Below are positions 18,902-25,724 of a stretch of 61,809 bases of DNA, in pieces (positions within the stretch are counted from its first letter, which is position 1; the number at the start of each line of letters is the position of its first letter). The position numbers and the translations under genes were made by a program. Source of the DNA: Collinsella aerofaciens (GTDB lineage Bacteria > Actinomycetota > Coriobacteriia > Coriobacteriales > Coriobacteriaceae); NCBI GenBank assembly GCA_008671135.1, contig RQAP01000021.1:1-61809 (forward strand). The letters are read 5' to 3'. The notes under the pieces were generated by a model, which ran no database searches, was not told where the DNA came from, and was given only the letters and a program-made list of their open reading frames with translations.

Positions 18902-20365
18902 GTGACAGAAACGTTTGATATCGCGATTGTCGGCGCGGGCATCACCGGATGCGCCATCGCGCGGCAGCTCGCGCGATTTGACCTTTCCATTTGCGTGGTC
19001 GAGGCGGCTAACGATATTGCGCTGGGCGCGTCGAAGGCCAACGGCGGCCTGGTGCACGCCGGCTACGATCCGGCACCGGGAACCGTAAAGGCACTGGTCA
19101 ATGCCCGTGGCTGCGAGTTGTACGGTACGTGGGCACAGGAACTGAGCTTTCTGTTCTGCCGCACCGGGTCGATGGTGTTGGGCTTTAACGACGAGGACCG
19201 TGCGCAACTGGAGCAGCTGCGTAGCAATGGCCTTGCCAACGGCGTGCCCGAGCTGTCGATCGTCGGACCCGACCGCATCCATGAACTTGAGCCGCGCGCC
19301 AGCGCCGATGCGACGTGCGCGTTGTGGTGCCCCTCGACCGGCTTTGTCGACCCGTTTGAGGTTGCCATCGCCGCGCTGGAGAACGCCGTGGCCAACGGGG
19401 TGACGTTTATGCGGTCCGCGCCGGTGGAAGCGATTGAGGTTGCTGGCGGCGAGGCTACCGACGGTGCTGCGCGCTTTACGCTGGTGACGCCTGCCGGCGA
19501 TGTGCGCTGCCGCTACCTGATCAACGCCGCAGGCAACGGCGCCGCCGACATCTCGCATATGGCGGGCGCCGAGGAGTTCCAGATGGTCTGGCGTCAGGGC
19601 AACATCGTGGTGCTGGACAAGGAGCCACGCACGCTCATGCCGCTCTACCCCGTGCCGACGCCGGTGTCGAAGGGCGTTATCGTGACGGGCACCGTGCATG
19701 GCAACACCGTGATCACCGCCACGGCTGCCGTGCGTGAGCCGGGCGACACGCAGACCTATGCAAGCGATGTGAACGCGCTGCTGACCGGCGCGCGCAAGCT
19801 GGTGCCCGACCTGGACACGCGCCGCATGGTGCGCGCATTTGCCGGCGGTCGTCCGGTCATTCAGGGTACGAACGACTTTTTTATTGGGCAGTCAGCCGTG
19901 GTGCCGGGGCTGTTCCAGGCGGCAGGTATTCAGTCGCCGGGCGTGGCGAGCGCCCCGGCCATTGCCGAGCGTATGGAGCACGTGATGCGCGAAGCGGGTG
20001 TGGTTTTGCACGAACGGACCGACTGGAACCCGATTCGCCGCGCGCCGGACGACTTTGACCGCGCGCCGCTCGCGCGCAAGGAGGAGCTCATTGAGTCCGA
20101 CCCCGCGTGGGGGCAGATTGTCTGCCGCTGCGAGACGGTGCCCGAGGCAGAGATCGTGGCCGCGATCCGACGCCGCCCGGGCGCGGTTTCGGTCGAAGGC
20201 GTCAAGCGCCGCTGCCGTGCCGGCATGGGTCGGTGCCAGAGCGGTTTTTGCCAGAGCCGCGTGGTTGCGATCCTGGCGCGCGAGCTGGGCTGCGACCCCA
20301 GCGAGCTGCTGTTGGAGGATGCCGGATCTTGGTTGGTCGAGGGACTGCTGAAGGGGGTGCGCTAG
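18902..20365 (+). CDS. GlpA-like FAD-dependent glycerol-3-phosphate dehydrogenase with BFD-type iron-sulfur domain
   Basis: This 487-residue protein has an N-terminal FAD site (DIAIVGAGITGCAIA) and a DAO fold. A C-terminal BFD-like [2Fe-2S] domain carries CRCE and CRAGMGRCQSGFC (about residues 405-440). It resembles the catalytic subunit of anaerobic glycerol-3-phosphate dehydrogenase, oxidising the substrate to dihydroxyacetone phosphate. The start is GTG at 18902, behind GGGAGG. It is followed one base later by a second flavoprotein and then a DUF1667 protein. This three-gene set is widespread in anaerobes and is thought to pass electrons onward as a complex. Another small FAD substrate is possible. 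Confidence 0.8.
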   Translation: MTETFDIAIVGAGITGCAIARQLARFDLSICVVEAANDIALGASKANGGLVHAGYDPAPGTVKALVNARGCELYGTWAQELSFLFCRTGSMVLGFNDEDRAQLEQLRSNGLANGVPELSIVGPDRIHELEPRASADATCALWCPSTGFVDPFEVAIAALENAVANGVTFMRSAPVEAIEVAGGEATDGAARFTLVTPAGDVRCRYLINAAGNGAADISHMAGAEEFQMVWRQGNIVVLDKEPRTLMPLYPVPTPVSKGVIVTGTVHGNTVITATAAVREPGDTQTYASDVNALLTGARKLVPDLDTRRMVRAFAGGRPVIQGTNDFFIGQSAVVPGLFQAAGIQSPGVASAPAIAERMEHVMREAGVVLHERTDWNPIRRAPDDFDRAPLARKEELIESDPAWGQIVCRCETVPEAEIVAAIRRRPGAVSVEGVKRRCRAGMGRCQSGFCQSRVVAILARELGCDPSELLLEDAGSWLVEGLLKGVR

Positions 20366-20366
20366 G

Positions 20367-21713
20367 ATGGCGGAATTCAAATCGAGCGCGATTGATTGCG
20401 GCGTTGTAGAAGCCGTACAAACGCAAGCCTTCGACGTGGTCGTTATCGGCGGCGGGCCTGCCGGCATGGCGGCCGCGCTGGCCGCTCATAAGGCCGGAGC
20501 GCGCGTGGCCATCGTGGAGCGCGAGCAGCACCTGGGCGGAATCCTCCGCCAGTGCATCCACCCTGGCTTTGGCCTGTCGCACTTTAAACAGGAGCTCACC
20601 GGTCCCGAGTACGCGCAGCGCTTTATCGACCAGGTGCACGCAACCGACATTGCGCTGTTCCTGAACAGCATGGTGATCGGGATTGATTCAGGCGAGCCTA
20701 CGGGAGACACCTCGGTCCACACCGTCACGCTCATGAGCACCGCCGGCATGCGGCAGCTCACCGGACGCGCGATCGTCCTTGCCATGGGTTGCCGCGAACG
20801 CACCCGCAGCGAGATCAAGATTCCCGGCAGCCGACCCGCCGGCGTGTTTACGGCAGGCCTGGCGCAGCGATACATCAATATCGAGAACCTCAAGCCCGGC
20901 TCGCGCGCCGTCATCTTGGGCTCGGGCGACATCGGGCTGATCATGGCACGTCGCTGCACGCTCGAGGGGATTTCGGTCGAGGGCGTGTACGAGCTCATGC
21001 CGTACGCCAACGGCCTGCGCCGCAATGTCAAGAACTGCCTGGACGACTTTGGAATTCCGCTGCACTTGTCCACCACCGTCACACGCGTAATCGGGCACGA
21101 CCGCGTGGAGGCCGTCGAGGTGAGTCAGGTCGACGAGCATCTGGCGCCCATTGCCGGGACGGAGCGCATCGTTCCGTGCGACACGCTGCTGCTTTCGGTG
21201 GGCCTGATTCCCGAGAATGAGCTTTCGGTTGTCGCGGGCGTAGAGCTTGACCCACGCACGCGCGGCGCCGTAGTGGACCAGAGCCTGCAGACAGGCGTGC
21301 CGGGCATCTTTGCCTGCGGCAACGTGCTGCACGTACACGACCTTGCCGACAACGTAACGACCGAGTCCGAGAGGGCTGGCGCAACTGCAGCGGCGTACGC
21401 TCTGGGGACCGACGCGGGCACCGTTCCGAGCTGCGAGCTCACCGTCTCCCCTGCCGGCATCGCGGGCTACGCGCTGCCGGGACGCATTACGGCTGTGGCG
21501 CTCACCAAGCTCAACTTCCGCGTGCGCCGGCCAATCGATGCCGCCTGCGTGAGGATCTTGGCCAACGGCGAGGAGCTGTTCGCCGGCAAGGTCCGCGCGT
21601 TTAAGCCGAGCGTTATGGAAAGCTTCCCACTGCCGGCAAAGGTCATCAAACAAGCGCTCGATCTGGGTGCCAGCGAGATTGTCCTTTCCGTCGATCCCGT
21701 CGAGGAGGCATAG
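20367..21713 (+). CDS. FAD/NAD(P)-binding oxidoreductase, partner of the GlpA-like protein
   Basis: This 448-residue protein has two dinucleotide sites: VVVIGGGPAGMAAALAA at about residue 26 and AVILGSGDIGLIMARR at about 180. LGGILRQCIHPGFGLSHFK is typical of the pyridine-nucleotide oxidoreductases that accompany GlpA-like proteins. No CxxC redox pair is present, so it is not a true thioredoxin reductase. It probably relays electrons between the GlpA-like subunit and NAD(P) or another carrier. It is tightly spaced in the operon. Confidence 0.8.
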   Translation: MAEFKSSAIDCGVVEAVQTQAFDVVVIGGGPAGMAAALAAHKAGARVAIVEREQHLGGILRQCIHPGFGLSHFKQELTGPEYAQRFIDQVHATDIALFLNSMVIGIDSGEPTGDTSVHTVTLMSTAGMRQLTGRAIVLAMGCRERTRSEIKIPGSRPAGVFTAGLAQRYINIENLKPGSRAVILGSGDIGLIMARRCTLEGISVEGVYELMPYANGLRRNVKNCLDDFGIPLHLSTTVTRVIGHDRVEAVEVSQVDEHLAPIAGTERIVPCDTLLLSVGLIPENELSVVAGVELDPRTRGAVVDQSLQTGVPGIFACGNVLHVHDLADNVTTESERAGATAAAYALGTDAGTVPSCELTVSPAGIAGYALPGRITAVALTKLNFRVRRPIDAACVRILANGEELFAGKVRAFKPSVMESFPLPAKVIKQALDLGASEIVLSVDPVEEA

Positions 21714-21716
21714 ACT

Positions 21717-22115
21717 ATGAGCGATAACGTGATCGAAACGCTGCAGTTCAACTGCACGACCTGCCCATCCGAGTGCCTCCTGACCATAGAGGTAGAGCGC
21801 GACGCCAATGGCGCCGTGGTGGAAGTGCGCTCCGTAACCGGTAACAACTGCCCGCGCGGCGATAAGTTCGCACACCAGGAGCTCACCTGCCCCATGCGCG
21901 TGCTCACGACGACCGTGGCCGTCTCCGGCGGCGACGAAGCCCTGCTCCCCGTGCGCACATCCGAAGCCATCCCGCTAGAACTCCACGCCCAAGCCATGGA
22001 CCTCATCCGCGGCGTGATCGTCGAGGCCCCCATCCGCATGGGCGACGTCGTGCTAGAGAACCTCCCAGACACCAACATCAACCTTATCGCCAGCATGGAC
22101 ATCGACCTAGTCTAG
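21717..22115 (+). CDS. DUF1667 cysteine-containing protein
   Basis: This 132-residue protein starts with a Cys cluster (CTTCPSEC), followed by CPRG and CPMRVLTT. The pattern matches DUF1667 proteins, which are almost always encoded after the GlpA-like/FAD oxidoreductase pair. The cysteines suggest an iron-sulfur or redox role as a third subunit; this is inferred from context. It begins three bases after the previous stop. Confidence 0.8.
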   Translation: MSDNVIETLQFNCTTCPSECLLTIEVERDANGAVVEVRSVTGNNCPRGDKFAHQELTCPMRVLTTTVAVSGGDEALLPVRTSEAIPLELHAQAMDLIRGVIVEAPIRMGDVVLENLPDTNINLIASMDIDLV

Positions 22116-22171
22116 CTAATTTGGGACGGGGCTCTTTTAGCTACCCCGCCATCCACCCCGCCCCTCCTCAA

Positions 22172-22234
22172 TTGCGGTGAAATAGTTCCTGATTTCCGCC
22201 AAAACCCCGGCATCCAGGAACTATTCCACCGCAA
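22172..22234. repeat. Long-hairpin element, TTGCGGTGAAAT family, copy 1
   Basis: Arms of 20 bases (22172-22191 and 22215-22234) pair with one mismatch. The outer half TTGCGGTGAAATA is shared with copies at 24023 and 36338, while the inner half differs. Confidence 0.85.
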
Positions 22235-22280
22235 CTATCCTTGGAATCGGCATTTAGCTTGTGCCTACTTTAGTGCCATT

Positions 22281-22436
22281 TCAAAACTATGCCGGATTAC
22301 GGGGCTGATTCGGAGACCCCCATCCATACCGGCATTTATCTATTTTTTATAAGCCGTCTACCTGCGGTTTTAATTTCATGATTTTTCCCATGGTCAAGTA
22401 ATACAGGTCCAGCCCCGTAATCCGCCATACTTTTGA
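22281..22436. repeat. 156-bp element with inverted-repeat ends, TCTACCTGC-core family, copy 1
   Basis: Ends of 27 bases (22281-22307 and 22410-22436) are complementary at 25 positions. The interior (22357-22394) contains TCTACCTGCGGTTTTAATTT, closely matching the interior of the element at 23801-23960 even though the ends of the two elements differ. Confidence 0.8.
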
Positions 22437-22492
22437 ACCCAGCCCATTTGTGACGGGCCTCTTTTGACTACTTTAGCCCGAACGTTCGCTCA

Positions 22493-22570
22493 AATGATTT
22501 TTCTGGGACGGGGATTAAATAATCATTCGGCACCCAATGATTATTTAATCCCCGTCCCAGAAAAATCATT
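22493..22570. repeat. Perfect 35-bp palindrome arms
   Basis: The arms 22493-22527 and 22536-22570 are perfectly complementary over 35 bases, with an eight-base loop. The stem includes TGGGACGGGG, also present in the outer repeat of this gap. Confidence 0.95.
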
Positions 22571-22663
22571 CCGCATGTTGGACGTAGCTAAAATAGCCCC
22601 GTCCCAAATTGACTACCCCGGCATTGGGGATACCATGGTGGCAGCCCAGCGAAAGGATGTTTC

Positions 22664-23752
22664 ATGGCACATGTCGATGACCAGCGTGTGGCTCACGTGC
22701 TTGATGCGCTCGAGGCTCAGCACCCCGGCGCACAGCTGCTCGTAAACGACCCGTGGTCGATTTACTATCTGACCGGTTTTTATGCCGATATGTTCGAGCG
22801 TTTTTGCGGCGTGCTGCTCGCACGCGATAGCGAACCTGTGATCTTGGTCAACGCGCTGCATCAGCTGCCCGAGTACGACAATGCCCGCATCGCCTATCAC
22901 ACCGATACTGACGTCGTGGCCGACGCCATCGTTCGCGAGGTCGATCCGAACAAACCACTCGGCATCGACACCGTCATGCGTTCCGGCTTTTTGATGCCCC
23001 TCATGGAGCGTCACGCCGCGAGCGAGTTCTTCCTGGGCGACTTTGCCGTCACCGCCGCACGCACCTACAAGGATGCCGCCGAGCAGGAGCTTATGCGCGC
23101 GTCCTCGACCGCTAACGATGCCGTGATGGCCGATGTTATCAAGCTCGTCCACGAAGGTGTGACGGAACGCGAAATTGCCGATCAGATGCTCGGTCTGTAC
23201 CGCAAGCACGGCTGTGAGGGCTTTAGCTTTCCGCCCATCGTGAGCTTTGGCACCAACGCCGGCGACCCGCACCACGAGCCCGACGATACGGTACTCAAGC
23301 GCGGCGACGTGGTGCTGTTCGACATTGGCGGGCGCCATCGCAACTACTGCTCGGACATGACACGCACGTTCTTTTGGGGCGAGCCGGACGAGGAGACGGC
23401 GCGCATCTACGACATCGTGCGCCGCGCCAACGAGGCCGCCGAGGCGCTCATCGCACCGGGTGTGCGCATGTGCGACCTGGACCGCGCCGCGCGCGATGTG
23501 ATTGAAGACGCGGGCTATGGGCGGTACTTTACGCATCGCCTGGGACACTCGATCGGCTTGCAGGACCACGAGCCGGGAGACGTCTCGCTCGTCAACGAGC
23601 AGGTCGTAGAGCCTGGCATGACGTTCTCTATCGAGCCGGGCATCTACCTCCCCGGCCGCACCGGCGTCCGCATCGAGGACCTGGCCCTGGTGACCGAGAA
23701 CGGCGTCGAGATTCTCAACGCCTACCCCCACGATCCGGTCCGTCTGGACTAG
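22664..23752 (+). CDS. M24 family Xaa-Pro aminopeptidase-like protein
   Basis: This 362-residue protein has the pita-bread metallopeptidase fold. An N-terminal creatinase-like domain is followed by the five metal ligands: Asp in LFDIGG, Asp in CSDMTRT, His in GHSIGLQ, Glu in SIEPGIY and Glu in RIEDLAL. It probably removes N-terminal residues ahead of proline, or cleaves X-Pro dipeptides, in the cytoplasm. The ATG at 22664 follows AAAGGATG. It stands alone, with repeat-filled gaps on both sides. Confidence 0.85.
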   Translation: MAHVDDQRVAHVLDALEAQHPGAQLLVNDPWSIYYLTGFYADMFERFCGVLLARDSEPVILVNALHQLPEYDNARIAYHTDTDVVADAIVREVDPNKPLGIDTVMRSGFLMPLMERHAASEFFLGDFAVTAARTYKDAAEQELMRASSTANDAVMADVIKLVHEGVTEREIADQMLGLYRKHGCEGFSFPPIVSFGTNAGDPHHEPDDTVLKRGDVVLFDIGGRHRNYCSDMTRTFFWGEPDEETARIYDIVRRANEAAEALIAPGVRMCDLDRAARDVIEDAGYGRYFTHRLGHSIGLQDHEPGDVSLVNEQVVEPGMTFSIEPGIYLPGRTGVRIEDLALVTENGVEILNAYPHDPVRLD

Positions 23753-23754
23753 CC

Positions 23755-23787
23755 AATGTGACAAAGGGACAACCCCTTTGTCACATT
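23755..23787 (+). terminator. Hairpin after the M24 peptidase gene
   Basis: AATGTGACAAAGGG (23755-23768) pairs perfectly with 23774-23787, starting just after the stop codon. No T-run follows, so it may be a transcript-stabilising hairpin rather than a terminator. Confidence 0.55.
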
Positions 23788-23800
23788 GCGATTACGTCGC

Positions 23801-23960
23801 GCCACGAAAACGGGCCATCTACTACGTTTAACCCGCATGGGTCGACCATGCGGGTCTTTTTTGAAAAATGGCAGGCCCTCTACCTGCAGTTTTGATTTCG
23901 TAATTCTCGGTATGGTCGAGGGTTACCGGTCAAACGTAGTAAATAGGCCCATTTCGTGGC
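23801..23960. repeat. 160-bp element with inverted-repeat ends, TCTACCTGC-core family, copy 2
   Basis: Ends of 29 bases (23801-23829 and 23932-23960) are largely complementary, sharing GCCACGAAA and ACTACGTTT. Inside are a small hairpin (ACCCGCATGG/CCATGCGGGT) followed by a T-run, and TCTACCTGCAGTTTTGATTT at 23879-23898. The core matches copy 1 but the ends do not. Confidence 0.8.
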
Positions 23961-24022
23961 AAGCGAGTCAACTAGGGGCACAGGGCAGCCAAAAAGCCCC
24001 ATCCCAAATTAGCTGCTTTTGA

Positions 24023-24087
24023 GTTGCGGTGATATACGGACTGCTTGAGGCTTCTGGCTTGTAAAATAGTCCGCATTTCACCGCAAC
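24023..24087. repeat. Long-hairpin element, TTGCGGTGAAAT family, copy 2
   Basis: The arms 24023-24042 and 24068-24087 pair at 18 of 20 positions. It lies at the 3' side of folC. Confidence 0.85.
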
Positions 24088-24102
24088 TGATGAGGGGATG
24101 GG

Positions 24103-25446
24103 TTAGCGCAGCAGACCGGCTACTTCGCCGGCTAGGGTGATGGTGCCGGCTGCTACGAAGGACTCGCCCGCGGCATCGAAGGCAGCGAGGGCCTCGGGCA
24201 CGCTCGGGTATACGCCCGCGAGCTTATCGGCATCAACGAGGGCGGCGAGCTCCTCCGCCGGCAGGGCGCGGTCGGAATCGGTCTGGGTCACAACCACGCG
24301 CGGAAAGGCCGGGATCAAAACGTCGACGATACCCGCCACATCCTTGTCGGCCAGCGCGGCGCATAGCAGCGTGGGGCGATTCTCCACGCACGGATCGATC
24401 TCGTCCAGCGCGCTTACAAAGTTCTCGCAGCTCTGAGGGTTATGGCAGGCGTCAATCAGCTTGAGTGGATCGGTACCCAGCACATCAAAACGACCCGGCG
24501 TGGGACAGCCCATAAGCGAAGCATCGAGCTTGTCATGATCGAGCTCGCGGCCAAGATACCCCTCGCAAAGCATAATCGCGCACGCGGCATTCTGCGGCTG
24601 ATAGGCCGGCTTGATCATGCTCGACGTATAGATCGCACGCGGCGTGGTGCAGTTAAACTCAACCGTATCGCCCACATGCGCCGGCACCTTAGTCGTGGCG
24701 TGGCTCACCACGAGCGGCAAGATGCCGCACTCGCGGCAACGGGCATCCATCACGCGCTGAACACTCGCCTCGTGCGTGCCCTCGCCCAAAACAACCAAGC
24801 GCCCGGGTTTAATAACCGCAGCCTTCTCCCCTGCAATGGCCTCGAGCGTATCGCCCAGAATACGAGTATGGTCGAGCCCAATGCCCGTAATGGCAACGGC
24901 GACGGGATCGGTCGCGCTTGTGGCGTCCCAACGCCCACCCATGCCAACCTCGAGCACGGCAACATCCACCGCGGCCTCGGCAAACACTACCAGTGCGGCA
25001 GCCGTCAGCAGGTCAAACGGCGTAATGGTATACGCGCGCTCCCCTGCCGCCACACGACGAGCATTCACGCGATGCCCCGCCTCGACGGCGGCAGAAACGC
25101 CACGGGCAAAGGCCTCATCGCTCACGACGCGTCCGTCGACCTCCATGCGCTCGGGATAGCGCACCAGCTGCGGCGACGTATACAGCGCGGTCTTGAGCCC
25201 CTCACCACGAAGAATGGCAGCCGAAAAACGCGTCGTCGAAGTCTTGCCATTGGTACCGGCGACCTGAATGCAATCGAAATACTCATCCGGACGTCCCAGC
25301 TCATCGAGCATATCGACAACCGTCTCGAGCAGAGGCCCAGCATCCCCAGAAATCCGCCCCGTATCAGCAGCCAGCCCAACAGCCTCATCAAACAAAAGCA
25401 ACTCAAACGAGAAAGGAACGACATGCGACCCAGAACGCTTAGGCAT
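24103..25446 (-). CDS. folC: Bifunctional folylpolyglutamate/dihydrofolate synthase
   Basis: Adds glutamate to folates and makes dihydrofolate from dihydropteroate. The 447-residue protein has the Mur-ligase ATP-binding loop VAGTNGKTSTT. It also has VLEVGMGGRWDATS, GLDHTRILGDT, and a C-terminal domain with IDACHNPQSCENF (the conserved DxAHNP-like motif reads DACHNP). The ATG at 25446 (MPKRSG) is preferred, with GAGGGG upstream; ATG 25467 lacks a ribosome site. It lies downstream of valS on the same strand. Confidence 0.9.
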   Translation of the reverse strand: MPKRSGSHVVPFSFELLLFDEAVGLAADTGRISGDAGPLLETVVDMLDELGRPDEYFDCIQVAGTNGKTSTTRFSAAILRGEGLKTALYTSPQLVRYPERMEVDGRVVSDEAFARGVSAAVEAGHRVNARRVAAGERAYTITPFDLLTAAALVVFAEAAVDVAVLEVGMGGRWDATSATDPVAVAITGIGLDHTRILGDTLEAIAGEKAAVIKPGRLVVLGEGTHEASVQRVMDARCRECGILPLVVSHATTKVPAHVGDTVEFNCTTPRAIYTSSMIKPAYQPQNAACAIMLCEGYLGRELDHDKLDASLMGCPTPGRFDVLGTDPLKLIDACHNPQSCENFVSALDEIDPCVENRPTLLCAALADKDVAGIVDVLIPAFPRVVVTQTDSDRALPAEELAALVDADKLAGVYPSVPEALAAFDAAGESFVAAGTITLAGEVAGLLR

Positions 25447-25600
25447 AAACCAAAGTCCCCTCAACATAAAAAGAGGCCCGTACTAAACAACGAGCCCCTC
25501 CCATTCAAAATATCAGCCAAACACCGCTTGCAGCGGAATCAAGGCCACAACCCAGCGGTCCTAACAGGCAGATGCAAACAACCACGCAACCGCCATGGGA

Positions 25601-25708
25601 GCGGTTTGGGGCTTTGCTCGATACAAGTTCCGCACGAGCCGAAGGCCACTTAATGTGGCCTTCGTGCGAGCAGGACTGTCCGCAGTAGCGAGCAATGCCC
25701 CAAACCGC
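25601..25708. repeat. Conserved-core/variable-arm hairpin element, copy 1
   Basis: Outer arms of 20 bases (25601-25620 and 25689-25708) pair with one mismatch. The core at 25629-25676 contains GAAGGCCAC-TTAAT-GTGGCCTTC. The same core, inverted and with a compensating base-pair change, lies in the element at 28442-28556, whose outer arms are unrelated. Together the two elements bracket valS. Confidence 0.85.
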
Positions 25709-25724
25709 GTCCCCCAGTTAACCC

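Larger units (their letters stand above)
22118..22610. repeat. Outer 27-base inverted repeat enclosing three other hairpin elements
   Basis: The segment 22118-22144 and the reverse complement of 22584-22610 match at 26 of 27 bases and share TTTGGGACGGGGCT. A related copy lies at 23991-24015. This 548-base gap holds no gene; it is filled with nested inverted repeats described separately. Confidence 0.85.

Noticed and set aside
22118..22610. CRISPR array
   Set aside because: The repeats are inverted, of different families and not regularly spaced; there are no cas genes.
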